Source: Mariniphaga sp. (GTDB lineage: Bacteria; Bacteroidota; Bacteroidia; Bacteroidales; Prolixibacteraceae). Taken from it: DNA of 64,000 nucleotides. The position numbers and the translations under genes are program-made. Position 1 is the first letter of the stretch, and every line of letters starts with the position of its first letter. Of this stretch, positions 8,874 to 17,588 are shown piece by piece. The stretch is from contig JAGXGA010000027.1 of NCBI GenBank assembly GCA_024636975.1, positions 1 to 64,000 on the forward strand, in the 5' to 3' direction. The notes below the pieces were generated by a model, which was given only the letters and a program-made list of their open reading frames with translations, had not been told where the DNA came from and ran no database searches.

Positions 8874-9080
8874 ATGACATTTCATTATAACGATATTGTA
8901 GATAAGATTTACAGCCTTCCACTGGAGGATAAAGTGCAATTAAAGAATTTATTGGAGAATAATATTGCTGATACAAGAAGAACTGAAATAGCTGCAAATT
9001 ATAAGCAGTCAAAAGAGGATTATAAAGCAGGTAAATTAAAGTTTTCCTCCAATATTCAGGATTTAAAAAACATGCTGTAA
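8874..9080 (+). CDS. Putative antitoxin of a type II toxin-antitoxin pair
   Basis: This 68-aa charged, helical protein (IVDKIYSLPLEDKVQLKNLL, then a basic TRRTEIAANYKQSKEDYKAG linker) lies directly upstream of a RelE-type toxin. Its stop overlaps the toxin ATG (TAATG). Small size, gene order and coupling identify it as the antitoxin; the sequence alone shows no named DNA-binding fold. By analogy it would neutralise the toxin through its C-terminal part and repress the operon from the promoter at 8843. Confidence 0.75.
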   Translation: MTFHYNDIVDKIYSLPLEDKVQLKNLLENNIADTRRTEIAANYKQSKEDYKAGKLKFSSNIQDLKNML

Positions 9081-9349
9081 TGGAAGTTTCATTTAGTAAT
9101 TCGTTTAAAAAAGAATTTAAGAAGAGAATAAAATCAACAAATATCGAAAAAGAATTCTGGTTTAAGCTGGAAATTTTCATGGCAGATCCCTTCGATGCAA
9201 GACTTAAAACGCATAAATTATCAGGTAAATTAAAAGGCTCCTGGAGTTTTTCTGTTGAATTTGATACAAGGGTGATCTTTTTCTTTACACGTGAAAAGCC
9301 AAAAAAAGCTGTTTTTATTGATATCGGAACACATCACGAGGTTTATTAA
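9080..9349 (+). CDS. RelE/YafQ-type toxin (mRNA interferase family)
   Basis: This 89-aa basic protein has the RelE/ParE-superfamily pattern: SNSFKKEFKKRIK at the N-terminus, THKLSGKLKGSWSFSVEFDTRVIFFF in the core and FIDIGTHHEVY at the C-terminus. The HKLxGxxxGxWS pattern and the terminal GTHxxVY are typical of the YafQ/StbE branch, whose members cleave ribosome-bound mRNA. The C-terminal His pair is a plausible catalytic element. It is coupled by one-base overlap to the antitoxin. The small two-gene module sits between unrelated genes, consistent with horizontal mobility. Confidence 0.85.
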   Translation: MEVSFSNSFKKEFKKRIKSTNIEKEFWFKLEIFMADPFDARLKTHKLSGKLKGSWSFSVEFDTRVIFFFTREKPKKAVFIDIGTHHEVY

Positions 9350-9460
9350 ATAGCCTAAAAAAATCTAATTTTATAAAAACACATGCAATTATCACTAGCT
9401 TGTTTCAAGTCCATAGGCAGGCGGATGATTCGTTATTTGCAAATTTACAATGTGCGGTTA

Positions 9461-9485
9461 GCCCGACTGAATGACACAGTCGGGC
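9461..9485. repeat. REP-like palindrome
   Basis: A 9-bp perfect GC-rich stem GCCCGACTG (9461-9469) / CAGTCGGGC (9477-9485) encloses a 7-nt loop, preceded by GTTA. There is no T run on either side, so a terminator is unlikely. Size and base composition resemble REP-type extragenic palindromes. Only one copy was noticed in this window. Confidence 0.4.
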
Positions 9486-9518
9486 ATGGAAATCGCACCA
9501 ACCGAAACCCACGCTACC

Positions 9519-10127
9519 TTAATCCTCCATCGCATCAAAAAACTCTGCTAGTATCATGGCCGTTGCCCCCCATATTATTTCCCCTTCGAAATGAAAACAT
9601 GGAACCATTAATCTTCCCGATACCGTTTCCAGTTCAGTTTCTTCCAGTTGATCCTTGTATTGCAGCAATGGGAAGAGGAGGATTTTTTCCACTTCGGCTT
9701 TATTTATTGTAAAGACAGGTTTTTCAGTAAGCCATCCAACGAAGGGTTGAATGAGAAAGCCGCTTACATCGACAAATAATTCTGAGAGGGAACCCAGTAC
9801 TTCAATCTTTTCTGAAGGTATGCCTATTTCTTCGTTGGTTTCCCTGAGGGCCGTTTCCACAGGTGTTTCTCCCGGATCAATGCGCCCTCCGGGGAAGGCC
9901 ACCTGCCCTGCGTGGTGTTTCATGGTGACAGGGCGTTTAATGAGGCAGATATACAGCTCATGATCTTCTTCGAATAACAGCAGCAGCACACTGCTTGGCT
10001 TAAGTCGTGATGTGTCTCCTGCAACAGCTTTCAACTTACGGTTGAGCGGCATCATCCGTTGATGCGATTCAATTCCACGGAGGTTTTCCGAAAGCGCTTT
10101 TTTGATATTTTCAGGTGTAACTTGCAT
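9519..10127 (-). CDS. NUDIX hydrolase, CoA pyrophosphatase type
   Basis: This 202-aa protein has a complete Nudix box GGRIDPGETPVETALRETNEEIGI-type motif (G-x5-E-x7-REtxEEiG; about residues 85-107). It also has the upstream LIKRPVTMKHHAGQVAFPGG segment that marks the CoA pyrophosphatase (NudL/YeaB) group. These enzymes cleave CoA and related dinucleoside pyrophosphates using Mg2+ or Mn2+ bound by the Glu residues. It is the last of three minus-strand genes and starts 15 bp after the permease stop. The substrate is inferred from the family motif only. Confidence 0.85.
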   Translation of the reverse strand: MQVTPENIKKALSENLRGIESHQRMMPLNRKLKAVAGDTSRLKPSSVLLLLFEEDHELYICLIKRPVTMKHHAGQVAFPGGRIDPGETPVETALRETNEEIGIPSEKIEVLGSLSELFVDVSGFLIQPFVGWLTEKPVFTINKAEVEKILLFPLLQYKDQLEETELETVSGRLMVPCFHFEGEIIWGATAMILAEFFDAMED

Positions 10128-10142
10128 GCGTGTTCCGTAACA

Positions 10143-11396
10143 TCAGTCGAACCGGATTGTTTTTTCAGGCGATATCTTACTCACAAGGTAACTCGGTACC
10201 ACCAGCATAAGTACTGTAACCGCTACAGTCCCTATATTCAGGAGCAATATGTACATAAACGAAAAATTAACCGGCACAACATCTACGTAATATAACGTGG
10301 GGTTAAGCTTTATAACTTCAAAATAATGCTGTACGATAACAAACCCGATTCCAACTACATTTCCCCACAGCATACCTCGTGAGGTAAGAAAAACCGAAAG
10401 GTAAAGAAACACTTTGCGGATGCTCCAGTTGGCGCTGCCAAGCGCTTTCAGCGTACCGATCATTTTACTCCGTTCAAGTATCAGGACAAGCAGCCCCGAT
10501 ATCATATTAAATCCGGCAACCAGCGCCATCAGTATAAGAATCACCCATACATTCATGTCGAGTATGGCCAGCCAGTCGAAGATCTGCGGATATTCGCGGG
10601 TGATGTTGGTGGTGCGCAGAATGGCATCGTTTTCAACGCTGTAGTTGAGTACAGTATTGCGGACCACCTGTTCAATTGCATCAATGCGGTCGAAATCGGT
10701 AATGGCCACCTCAAAACCGCTAACCAGGTCGTTTTGCCAGTTGTTGAGCCGCTGTACCTGCTGCAGGTCGCCCATTACAAACAGGTTGTCGAACTCTTCG
10801 AGACTGGTACGGTAAAACCCGCTTATGGTTAATTGCAGCAAACGTGGCAGGCTTTCGTCTTCATTTATAAAATAAAGCACCACGCGTTCACCAACTGATA
10901 CTTCCAGCAATTCGGCCACCTGTTCCGAAATCAAAATCTGGTCCGACCGTGCCGAATCGCTTATTACCGGCAGGGCTCCTTCAATAAGGTTATTCCTGAA
11001 AAATGTCCAGTCGTATTGTGAATCCACTCCTTTAAATACTATTCCCTGAATGTATTCATTGGTTTTAATCATGCCCGGTTTAGTAGCAAAAACCTGCACG
11101 TTCTTTACTCCGCCGAGTGTTTGTAATTCTTCCAGAAAGGGCTGCTTCTTCGATACCGGTTGTGTTTCATAGGAATTGCTCGAATCGAAATTCACCACCT
11201 GGATGTGCGACCCGAATCCGATAACTTTATTCCGTATTTCACTCTTAAACCCTGTAATTACAGCAACAGAAATAATCATTACCGCCAGCCCGAGGGCAAT
11301 TCCTACCAGGGCAATACGGATAATTCTATGAGATAAAGACTTGTTTGTGCCTTTCTCAAAAAATAACCTGCGCGAAATGAAAAGTTCTGTGTTCAT
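10143..11396 (-). CDS. FtsX-like ABC permease, LolC/LolE type
   Basis: This 417-aa protein has one N-terminal membrane helix (IIRIALVGIALGLAVMIISVAVITGF), a large periplasmic MacB_PCD-like domain (about residues 50-260) and three C-terminal helices of the FtsX fold. Length and layout match the lipoprotein-releasing LolC/E group. Those proteins pass lipoproteins from the inner membrane to LolA with the ATPase LolD. No ATPase gene is adjacent, so the partner must be encoded elsewhere. It lies 22 bp after the flippase-like gene and 15 bp before the NUDIX gene. Confidence 0.85.
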   Translation of the reverse strand: MNTELFISRRLFFEKGTNKSLSHRIIRIALVGIALGLAVMIISVAVITGFKSEIRNKVIGFGSHIQVVNFDSSNSYETQPVSKKQPFLEELQTLGGVKNVQVFATKPGMIKTNEYIQGIVFKGVDSQYDWTFFRNNLIEGALPVISDSARSDQILISEQVAELLEVSVGERVVLYFINEDESLPRLLQLTISGFYRTSLEEFDNLFVMGDLQQVQRLNNWQNDLVSGFEVAITDFDRIDAIEQVVRNTVLNYSVENDAILRTTNITREYPQIFDWLAILDMNVWVILILMALVAGFNMISGLLVLILERSKMIGTLKALGSANWSIRKVFLYLSVFLTSRGMLWGNVVGIGFVIVQHYFEVIKLNPTLYYVDVVPVNFSFMYILLLNIGTVAVTVLMLVVPSYLVSKISPEKTIRFD

Positions 11397-11418
11397 TCAA
11401 ATGGAATGTAATTATAAT

Positions 11419-12435
11419 TTATTCGTTCACAGTTACCGGATCAGATGGAATATCATTCCTTCGGTTAATAAACGGTAAAGCAAGCAGTGAAAGTATACCT
11501 AGAAGAATTATCATCACTGTCATGGAAGCATGTGCCACAAAAGCAAAAATTACAGCATTTTCATATACAATCCCGTATAGCGACAGACCTTCAATAGCCA
11601 TAAAATGCCAGGCACCTATTCCACCCTGAACAGGAGCCACCATTCCAAAACTCGCAAGTACAAAAGTGGTGAGGGCTGCAATAGGGCTCAGATCACTTGT
11701 AAACTCGAATGCAAAAAACACCGAGTAAAGCATCAGGTAGTATAGAAACCATATGGCCACTGAATGAAAAACAAACCATCCTTTGCCTTTTATGGAACCA
11801 ATTGAAATAAACCCTTCCTTGAGGTCCTTCACTATTCCATGAACTTTCTTGTAAAACAGGGTATTTTTAAGTGCCTTCCTGAAAATAAACACTGCTATAA
11901 TCAATACCACGATTACGATAATCAGCACCGGGGATGTAATTACACTTATAAGCTTCGATTCGATTCCAGGATTTTGTTCCAGGAAAAGCAGCATCTGGCC
12001 AAACTGTGAAATGATAACTATTCCCAGCAGTGCCAGCAATGAAACCATATCAACTGCCCGCTCGGCTACCACTGTTCCCAAAAGTTTGCTGAAGTTTACC
12101 TTCTCATATCTTGCCAATACTCCGCAACGTGTAATTTCACCCATCCGCGGAAAGGCCATGTTCATAAGGTACCCCACCATCACCGAAAGAAATGTATTAA
12201 CGAACCTTGGTTTATGGCTTACAGGCTCAATCATAAGACCCCAGCGGATTGTGCGGCTGATATGGCTAAGCAGGCCTATAAGCAGGGAAATCACGATCCA
12301 GAAGTAATTGACTTCATTTCTTAGTACCGTTTTAATACGATCAATATCCTGGTCTTTGTATATAAACCAGAATATGAAACCGCCGATGGCAAGAAACAAT
12401 GAAAATTTAAGGGTTTTAAATAGTATGCCTTTCAA
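11419..12435 (-). CDS. Lysylphosphatidylglycerol synthase TM-region / flippase-like membrane protein
   Basis: This 338-aa integral membrane protein has about eight hydrophobic helices and the conserved loops of the LPG_synthase_TM (UPF0104/YbhN) family: RTIRWGLMI, MGYLMNMAFPRMGEITRCGVLARYEKV (only part quoted as a motif) and APVQGGIGAWHFM. The family includes the flippase half of MprF and many stand-alone proteins of unknown substrate. No aminoacyltransferase domain is attached. It is first of a three-gene minus-strand set with the permease and NUDIX genes. It is divergent from rsmA across 170 bp. Confidence 0.85.
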   Translation of the reverse strand: MKGILFKTLKFSLFLAIGGFIFWFIYKDQDIDRIKTVLRNEVNYFWIVISLLIGLLSHISRTIRWGLMIEPVSHKPRFVNTFLSVMVGYLMNMAFPRMGEITRCGVLARYEKVNFSKLLGTVVAERAVDMVSLLALLGIVIISQFGQMLLFLEQNPGIESKLISVITSPVLIIVIVVLIIAVFIFRKALKNTLFYKKVHGIVKDLKEGFISIGSIKGKGWFVFHSVAIWFLYYLMLYSVFFAFEFTSDLSPIAALTTFVLASFGMVAPVQGGIGAWHFMAIEGLSLYGIVYENAVIFAFVAHASMTVMIILLGILSLLALPFINRRNDIPSDPVTVNE

Positions 12436-12547
12436 AACGAGTGCTTTATGTTAAAAATATTTCTGAACCAATATTCCCTGAAAGTTATTAATTTCGTTGT
12501 GCGAAAAATAAAAAACTTTTTCTGCTGTTCCGTAGTTGACAAAAATA

Positions 12548-12555
12548 TAAATTTG
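12548..12555 (+). promoter_or_regulatory. Possible -7 box for rsmA
   Basis: TAAATTTG fits TAnnTTTG exactly and lies about 50 bp before the rsmA start. No -33 TTTG is seen at 19-21 bp spacing. The region is AT-rich, so a chance match is possible. Confidence 0.35.
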
Positions 12556-12605
12556 TTTTGTTTTAACTTCTATAAAGAGAATATTAGCAAGTACACAAAT
12601 AATGA

Positions 12606-13376
12606 ATGAAGCAGACGAGAATGAACATTGTCAGGCCCAAAAAGAAGTTAGGTCAGCATTTTCTGAAAGACGGTAACATTGCACGTAAGATTGTTGACAG
12701 CCTGAGCGCTACAAATTCCGACGTATTGGAAGTAGGGCCCGGGATGGGTGTATTGACCGGACTGCTGCTTCAAAAGCCCGAACTGAAGGTCCATGTGGTG
12801 GAAATCGATTCTGAATCGGTTGAGTATCTGAACAGCCACTTTCCTGAATTGAGTGGCAGGATTTATTTCAATGATTTCCTGAAATGGGATGCCCCTGCGT
12901 TTGCCGGTACCTTCAGCATAATTGGCAATTTTCCATACAACATCTCCTCCCAGATTTTTTTTCGCATCCTGGAATGGCGCAACCGGGTCACCGAAACGGT
13001 TTGCATGGTTCAGAAGGAGGTGGCTGAACGCATCAGTTCACCTCACGGAAACAAAACCTACGGCATTCTGAGTGTATTACTTGGTGCTTTTTATACTACC
13101 GAATATCTGTTTACAGTTTCTGAACAGGTTTTTATCCCTCCCCCGAAAGTAAAGTCAGCGGTCATCAGGCTCCGGCGCAACAACGTAGAGAAGCTGCCCT
13201 GCAATGAACAATTGTTTTTTAGAGTGGTAAAGGCGGCTTTTAATAAACGACGAAAAATGCTCCGGAATTCCCTGAGTGAAACAGGGATGCACATCCCGGA
13301 GCAATTTGCCGATAAGCGGCCGGAGCAACTTTCTGTTGCTGATTTTATTGAACTGACAAAATTGATGGAAACCTGA
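12606..13376 (+). CDS. rsmA: 16S rRNA dimethyladenosine transferase RsmA/KsgA
   Basis: This 256-aa methyltransferase dimethylates the two adjacent adenosines in the 3' hairpin of 16S rRNA and checks small-subunit assembly. The SAM site (LEVGPGMGVLTGLL), the acidic ribose-binding turn (VHVVEIDSE) and the catalytic NFPYNISSQIFF (NxPY) are all present, as is the N-terminal KKKLGQHFL. The first in-frame ATG is at 12606, and an internal ATG at 12621 (MNIVRPKK) is equally possible. mgtE follows after 91 bp. Confidence 0.95.
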   Translation: MKQTRMNIVRPKKKLGQHFLKDGNIARKIVDSLSATNSDVLEVGPGMGVLTGLLLQKPELKVHVVEIDSESVEYLNSHFPELSGRIYFNDFLKWDAPAFAGTFSIIGNFPYNISSQIFFRILEWRNRVTETVCMVQKEVAERISSPHGNKTYGILSVLLGAFYTTEYLFTVSEQVFIPPPKVKSAVIRLRRNNVEKLPCNEQLFFRVVKAAFNKRRKMLRNSLSETGMHIPEQFADKRPEQLSVADFIELTKLMET

Positions 13377-13467
13377 ACGTGGGCACGGCTGTTGTTATCA
13401 ATGTTCAATGGGCATTTAAACAGTATGTTCACTGCGTGCAGGAGTAATGAGTTGAAAAAAACAGATT

Positions 13468-14826
13468 ATGGAATTCGAAATTACACGGGAATACATCGAC
13501 CGGTTAAAGGAATTAGTCGAAGAAAACAATACCGATGAACTGAAAGCTACCATGGAGCCGCTCCATCCTGCCGATATTGCTGAGGTGATGGATGATCTGA
13601 CCATGGATGAAGCAAAATTTATTTACCTTTTGCTGGAAGGTGAAAAGGCTTCCGATGTTTTGATTGAAATTCCGGAGCAACACAGGCGAAGGTTCCTGAA
13701 AGTGCTTCCTCCAGAACTTATAGCCAGTAAATTTATCGAATACATGGACTCGGATGATGCGGCCGACATTATGGCCGACCTCGACGAGGATATGAAGCAG
13801 GAAGTACTCAAGGAGATCGAGGATACCGAGCAGGCCGGTGATATTGTCGACCTCATGGAATATGAGGAAGACTCTGCCGGTGGAATCATGGCCAAGGAGA
13901 TGGTATCGGTGAATGAAAACTGGACCGTGGCGACCTGCCTCAAGGAAATTAGCCGCCAGGCCGAGGAAGTGGACGAGATTTACTACATTTATGTTACCGA
14001 TGACCAGGACCGGCTCAAAGGAGTCCTTTCGCTGAAAAAACTGATCCTGAATTCTACCAACACCAAAATATCAAATCTTTTCGAGCCCGATGTGATTAGT
14101 GTGCGCACAAGCGCACGGCAGGAAGAGGTGGCCGAAATGATGGACAAGTACGACCTTGTGGCCATTCCGGTGATCGATGGAATCGGAAGGCTGAAAGGAA
14201 GGATCACATTCGACGACGTGATCGACTTTGTGCGTGAGGAAGCCGAGCGCGACTACCAGATGATAGCTGGTATTGCAGGCGACGTGGAACCCGACGACCG
14301 CGCATGGGAACTTATCCGTGCCCGATTTCCCTGGCTGCTGATCGGTATGATTGGCGGAATCATGGGAGCGCTGGTACTTGGTAGTTATGAAACGGAATTG
14401 AGCCGCGTTACCGAACTGGCATTTTATATTCCCCTTACAATGGCAATGGCCGGAAACGTAGGTGTCCAATCTTCGTCCATCGTAGTGCAGGGAATCGCCA
14501 GCGGGGTGAAGGACGTGGGAGCAACCGGAAAGCGCCTGCTGAAAGAACTTACAGTTGCATTTACGACTGCTTCCATCTTTGCAGTTCTCATATTTATTTA
14601 CAACTATTTCGCACAGGGAAATATGGATCTTACACTTTCGGTTTCCATTTCTCTGTTTATTGTTATGTTATATGCGTCTTTTTTCGGAACTTTGATTCCG
14701 CTATTACTGCACAAACTTAAAGTAGATCCTGCACTGGCAACCGGGCCGTTCATTACAACTATGAACGATATACTGGGCTTGTTCATCTATTTTGTTATAG
14801 GAAAAATGTTTTTTGATATTTTATAA
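13468..14826 (+). CDS. mgtE: Magnesium transporter MgtE
   Basis: This 452-aa protein has the full MgtE order: an acidic N-terminal superhelical domain (about 1-125; ADIAEVMDDL, DSDDAADIMADLDED), two CBS domains (about 130-255) and five membrane helices with the conserved MAMAGNVGVQSSSIVVQG pore segment. In characterised homologues the cytosolic N and CBS domains bind Mg2+ and close the pore when Mg2+ is abundant. The dense Asp/Glu content here fits that role. The stop lies 16 bp before the rimB-like gene. Confidence 0.95.
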   Translation: MEFEITREYIDRLKELVEENNTDELKATMEPLHPADIAEVMDDLTMDEAKFIYLLLEGEKASDVLIEIPEQHRRRFLKVLPPELIASKFIEYMDSDDAADIMADLDEDMKQEVLKEIEDTEQAGDIVDLMEYEEDSAGGIMAKEMVSVNENWTVATCLKEISRQAEEVDEIYYIYVTDDQDRLKGVLSLKKLILNSTNTKISNLFEPDVISVRTSARQEEVAEMMDKYDLVAIPVIDGIGRLKGRITFDDVIDFVREEAERDYQMIAGIAGDVEPDDRAWELIRARFPWLLIGMIGGIMGALVLGSYETELSRVTELAFYIPLTMAMAGNVGVQSSSIVVQGIASGVKDVGATGKRLLKELTVAFTTASIFAVLIFIYNYFAQGNMDLTLSVSISLFIVMLYASFFGTLIPLLLHKLKVDPALATGPFITTMNDILGLFIYFVIGKMFFDIL

Positions 14827-14842
14827 AAAAGGATATTACCAG

Positions 14843-15298
14843 ATGGCGCGAATAATTATCGGTAGAAAAGATACGGCAGATTTTCCACAGCTTGAGTTGG
14901 AAGGGATTGCTGTGAAAACCGATTCGGGCGCCTATACCTCCAGTTTTCACTGCCATCAGATCGAACATTTCAGCAAGGAAGACCAGGAGTGGGTAAGGTG
15001 CCGTTTTCTCGACCCGCTTCATCCCCTGTATCATGAGAAACAGTTTGTGTTTAAGATTTATAAAATGCGTAATGTAAAAAGCTCAAACGGTTCGGTGGAG
15101 CAACGGATAGCTATAAAAACAGAAATAATTTTATTCAACAATACTTACCCCATAGAACTTACGTTAACGGAAAGAGCCGATATGAAAATCCCGGTCTTGC
15201 TGGGCCGGAAATTCCTGTCAAAAAAATTTTTAATCGATACCTCGCGAAAGAACCTTTCCCAAAAGGGCCAGATCGTAAAGTTGAGAGTACAACTATAA
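14843..15298 (+). CDS. RimB-like retropepsin-fold ATP-dependent zinc protease family protein
   Basis: This 151-aa protein belongs to the ATP-dependent zinc protease (PF05618) family. It has a single retropepsin-like Asp motif (KTDSGAYTSS), a matching second half (TERADMKIPVLLGRKFL) and the family N-terminus RIIIGRKD. In pseudomonads such a protein (RimB) is co-encoded with RimK and removes or controls the glutamate tails that RimK adds to ribosomal protein S6. The start at 14843 has an AAAGGA sequence upstream. rimK starts 9 bp after the stop, which supports a joint function. Confidence 0.85.
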   Translation: MARIIIGRKDTADFPQLELEGIAVKTDSGAYTSSFHCHQIEHFSKEDQEWVRCRFLDPLHPLYHEKQFVFKIYKMRNVKSSNGSVEQRIAIKTEIILFNNTYPIELTLTERADMKIPVLLGRKFLSKKFLIDTSRKNLSQKGQIVKLRVQL

Positions 15299-15307
15299 AC
15301 TAAAGAA

Positions 15308-16180
15308 ATGAGAATTGCCATATTGTCGAGGAACCCAAACTTGTATTCAACCAGAAGACTGTATGAAGCCGGTATACAGCAAAAGCATGAGGTGTTGATT
15401 ATTGACCATACCAAATGCGACCTGATTATTGAAAAGCGAAACCCCACTATCATATACAAGGGCAAGAAACTGGAGAAAGTCGATGCCGTCATTCCCCGTA
15501 TCGGCGCCTCGGTTACTTTTTACGGCACAGCTGTGGTACGTCAGTTTGAAATGATGAAGGTGTTTACCGCAATTGAGTCGCAGGCATTACTAAGGTCACG
15601 TGATAAGCTTCGGAGTCTGCAGATCCTTTCACGTGCCGGACTGGGCCTCCCCAAAACAGTGTTCACCAATTACTCAAGGAACGTGAAGGAAATTATTCAG
15701 GCAGCAGGAGGCGCTCCTATTGTTATAAAATTGCTTGAAGGTACCCAGGGACTCGGCGTTGTTTTGGCTGAGACCGACAATGCCGCCGAATCAGTAATTG
15801 ATGCCTTCAACGGGTTAAAGGTAAGGGTAATCGTGCAGGAGTTTGTTGAAGAGGCGCAGGGTGCCGATATACGTGCATTTGTTGTTGATGGGGTAGTGGT
15901 AGGGGCCATGAAACGGCAGGCCAAAAAAGGAGAATTTCGCTCGAACCTGCATCGCGGAGGAACAGCACAGGTAATAGATCTCAGCGAGGAAGAGGAAAAT
16001 GCAGCGCTGAAAGCAGCAAGGATAATGGGACTGGGCATCTGCGGTGTCGACATGCTCCAGTCGAAACTCGGACCGCTTATTCTCGAAGTGAACTCTTCGC
16101 CCGGTCTGGAAGGAATAGAACACGCTACCGGGAAAAATATTGCCAAGAACATAATACGGTATGTGGAAAGACATATATAA
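15308..16180 (+). CDS. rimK: RimK-family ATP-grasp ligase (ribosomal protein S6 glutamylation type)
   Basis: This 290-aa ATP-grasp enzyme has the RimK N-terminal domain ([31 protein letters not shown]). The ATP-binding core includes [13 protein letters not shown] and [18 protein letters not shown], and the metal site ICGVDMLQS and [13 protein letters not shown] is intact. RimK adds glutamates to the C-terminus of ribosomal protein S6 in Escherichia coli; some homologues use other substrates. It is tightly packed between the RimB-like and aspartoacylase-like genes. Confidence 0.93.
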   Translation: MRIAILSRNPNLYSTRRLYEAGIQQKHEVLIIDHTKCDLIIEKRNPTIIYKGKKLEKVDAVIPRIGASVTFYGTAVVRQFEMMKVFTAIESQALLRSRDKLRSLQILSRAGLGLPKTVFTNYSRNVKEIIQAAGGAPIVIKLLEGTQGLGVVLAETDNAAESVIDAFNGLKVRVIVQEFVEEAQGADIRAFVVDGVVVGAMKRQAKKGEFRSNLHRGGTAQVIDLSEEEENAALKAARIMGLGICGVDMLQSKLGPLILEVNSSPGLEGIEHATGKNIAKNIIRYVERHI

Positions 16181-16183
16181 AAT

Positions 16184-17149
16184 ATGAGATTAAACCGAAA
16201 AAAAATTACCATTCTGGGGGAAAACATTCTTCCCGGAACCCGTAAATTACTAAACCTCGACATAGCCCGGCTGCATACATACACTAAACTTGAAATTCCT
16301 GTAATTGTTGACCGTGCAAAAGCCGACGGTCCCTGCCTGCTCCTGGTTTCGGGTATTCATGGAAACGAATTAAACGGAGTGGAAATCGTAAGGGAACTGC
16401 TTGCCCAAAAATATACCAAACCTGCAGTAGGAATGGTTATCTCTATTCCTACAGTGAATATATTTGGATTTGTTAATCAAACCCGTGAATTCCCCGACGG
16501 CAAAGACCTGAACCGGATGTTCCCGGGATCTCAGAAAGGTTCGCTGGCAAGTATTTTTGCCTATCACCTGATGAATGAAATCATTCCCCATGCTGATTAC
16601 TGTGTCGATTATCATACAGGCGGCGCCCGCAGGTTCAATTCCTCGCAGATAAGGGTTTCAAAAGGCGACAATGATCTGATGGCCCTGGCAAAAGTGTTTA
16701 ACCCCAGGTTTATTCTTTCAGCAGGTGAACGCGAAAAATCGTTCCGTGAAGCGGCAACCAAAGCCGGGAAAAAGGTATTACTGTTTGAGGGTGGCAAATC
16801 GCACGATTTTAACCAGCGCATTACCCAGCGAGGAGTTACAGGCACCATGCGCCTGATGCAGCACCTCGGAATGCGTGACTTTTCTGCTCAACTTGCCGGT
16901 AAGGATTATCCCCCGCCAGTGGCTATAAATGAATCGATGTGGCTAAGGGCAAAGCAGGGAGGATTGTTCCGTTTCTTTATAAAAGACGGGGCCAAAGTCG
17001 CAAAAGGACAGGTTGTAGGAACAATTTCCGATCCGTACGGCAAGCATGAGTTCAAAGTTAAGATTCCACACTGCGGTTACATCATTGGGCTGAACCATGC
17101 CCCTGTTGTTTATAAAGGGGATGCCCTTATGCACCTGGGGGTATGCTGA
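16184..17149 (+). CDS. Succinylglutamate desuccinylase/aspartoacylase family zinc hydrolase
   Basis: This 321-aa protein has the AstE/AspA zinc-carboxypeptidase fold: the HGNELNGVE zinc motif (His and Glu ligands), NRMFPG and the third ligand in DYHTGG. A C-terminal beta-barrel-like part is rich in Gly (KGDALMHLGVC end). Starting 3 bp after rimK it is surely co-translated. Because RimK makes amide-linked glutamate or related products, a zinc amidohydrolase here may trim or recycle them, which is inference. True succinylglutamate or aspartate specificity is unlikely from this context. Confidence 0.85.
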   Translation: MRLNRKKITILGENILPGTRKLLNLDIARLHTYTKLEIPVIVDRAKADGPCLLLVSGIHGNELNGVEIVRELLAQKYTKPAVGMVISIPTVNIFGFVNQTREFPDGKDLNRMFPGSQKGSLASIFAYHLMNEIIPHADYCVDYHTGGARRFNSSQIRVSKGDNDLMALAKVFNPRFILSAGEREKSFREAATKAGKKVLLFEGGKSHDFNQRITQRGVTGTMRLMQHLGMRDFSAQLAGKDYPPPVAINESMWLRAKQGGLFRFFIKDGAKVAKGQVVGTISDPYGKHEFKVKIPHCGYIIGLNHAPVVYKGDALMHLGVC

Positions 17150-17588
17150 CCCTGTAACTGAAGGGTGAATTGAATTTGTAACCGGCTCCTACCTATATTT
17201 ATCACCTGGTCATTCTGCAGCATCACTTCTGCCTGTTAATGTTTTACAGAGTGAGTACTTAAATCTGTAATCCGGTAAGATCATTAATCTTTAAGATCAA
17301 GGTTGTCTGATTATTCTCTTAAACAAAGGGAGGGATTTTACCATAATTCAGGAAATATAGATGATACCTTCTACGGACTAAACTCAATGTAAACTCAATA
17401 TAAACTCAGTGTTAACTCAATGTAAATTCAATTATAATTGAATTTACATTGAGTTAAAATTGAATATGCACTGAGTTAACATTGAGTTTAATTAGGCGAA
17501 GATATAGGATTTTCCCGGAGATTATATATTTTGTGGGATAAATGGGACAGTTAGTGAGGCTCTTTAATCGTTTGTAATTCCACTGAAT
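17150..17588. other. 439-bp intergenic region holding the palindromic element
   Basis: Apart from the 136-bp element I see nothing to annotate in this convergent gap. There is no classical terminator with a T run after the aspartoacylase-like gene. The palindrome may therefore serve as the terminator for both sides. Confidence 0.5.
17367..17502. repeat. 136-bp palindromic element, copy 1
   Basis: This long imperfect palindrome is centred between 17434 and 17435 on CAATTATAATTG. Each arm has five 11-bp units of the type TAAACTCAATG: CTCA occurs at 17383, 17394, 17405 and 17416 and TTCA at 17427, exactly 11 bp apart. The inner 46 bp (17412-17457) pair perfectly. About 14 of 68 outer positions mismatch. 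The ends are related to CCTTCGCCTGA. It lies between convergent genes. A second copy with the same length and centre is at 37080-37215. Confidence 0.9.

Noticed and set aside
9383-9712. 109-aa plus-strand open frame overlapping the NUDIX gene
   Set aside because: It overlaps the NUDIX 3' end antisense and runs across the REP-like palindrome; no protein character.
15697-16284. 195-aa minus-strand open frame antisense to rimK
   Set aside because: It mirrors the coding constraint of rimK on the opposite strand, has no protein-like motifs and is rich in Ser and Pro as expected from antisense frames.
17367-17502. CRISPR-like array because of regular short repeats
   Set aside because: Units are 11 bp without spacers and are arranged as a palindrome; CRISPR needs 23-47-bp repeats with unique spacers, and no cas gene is present.
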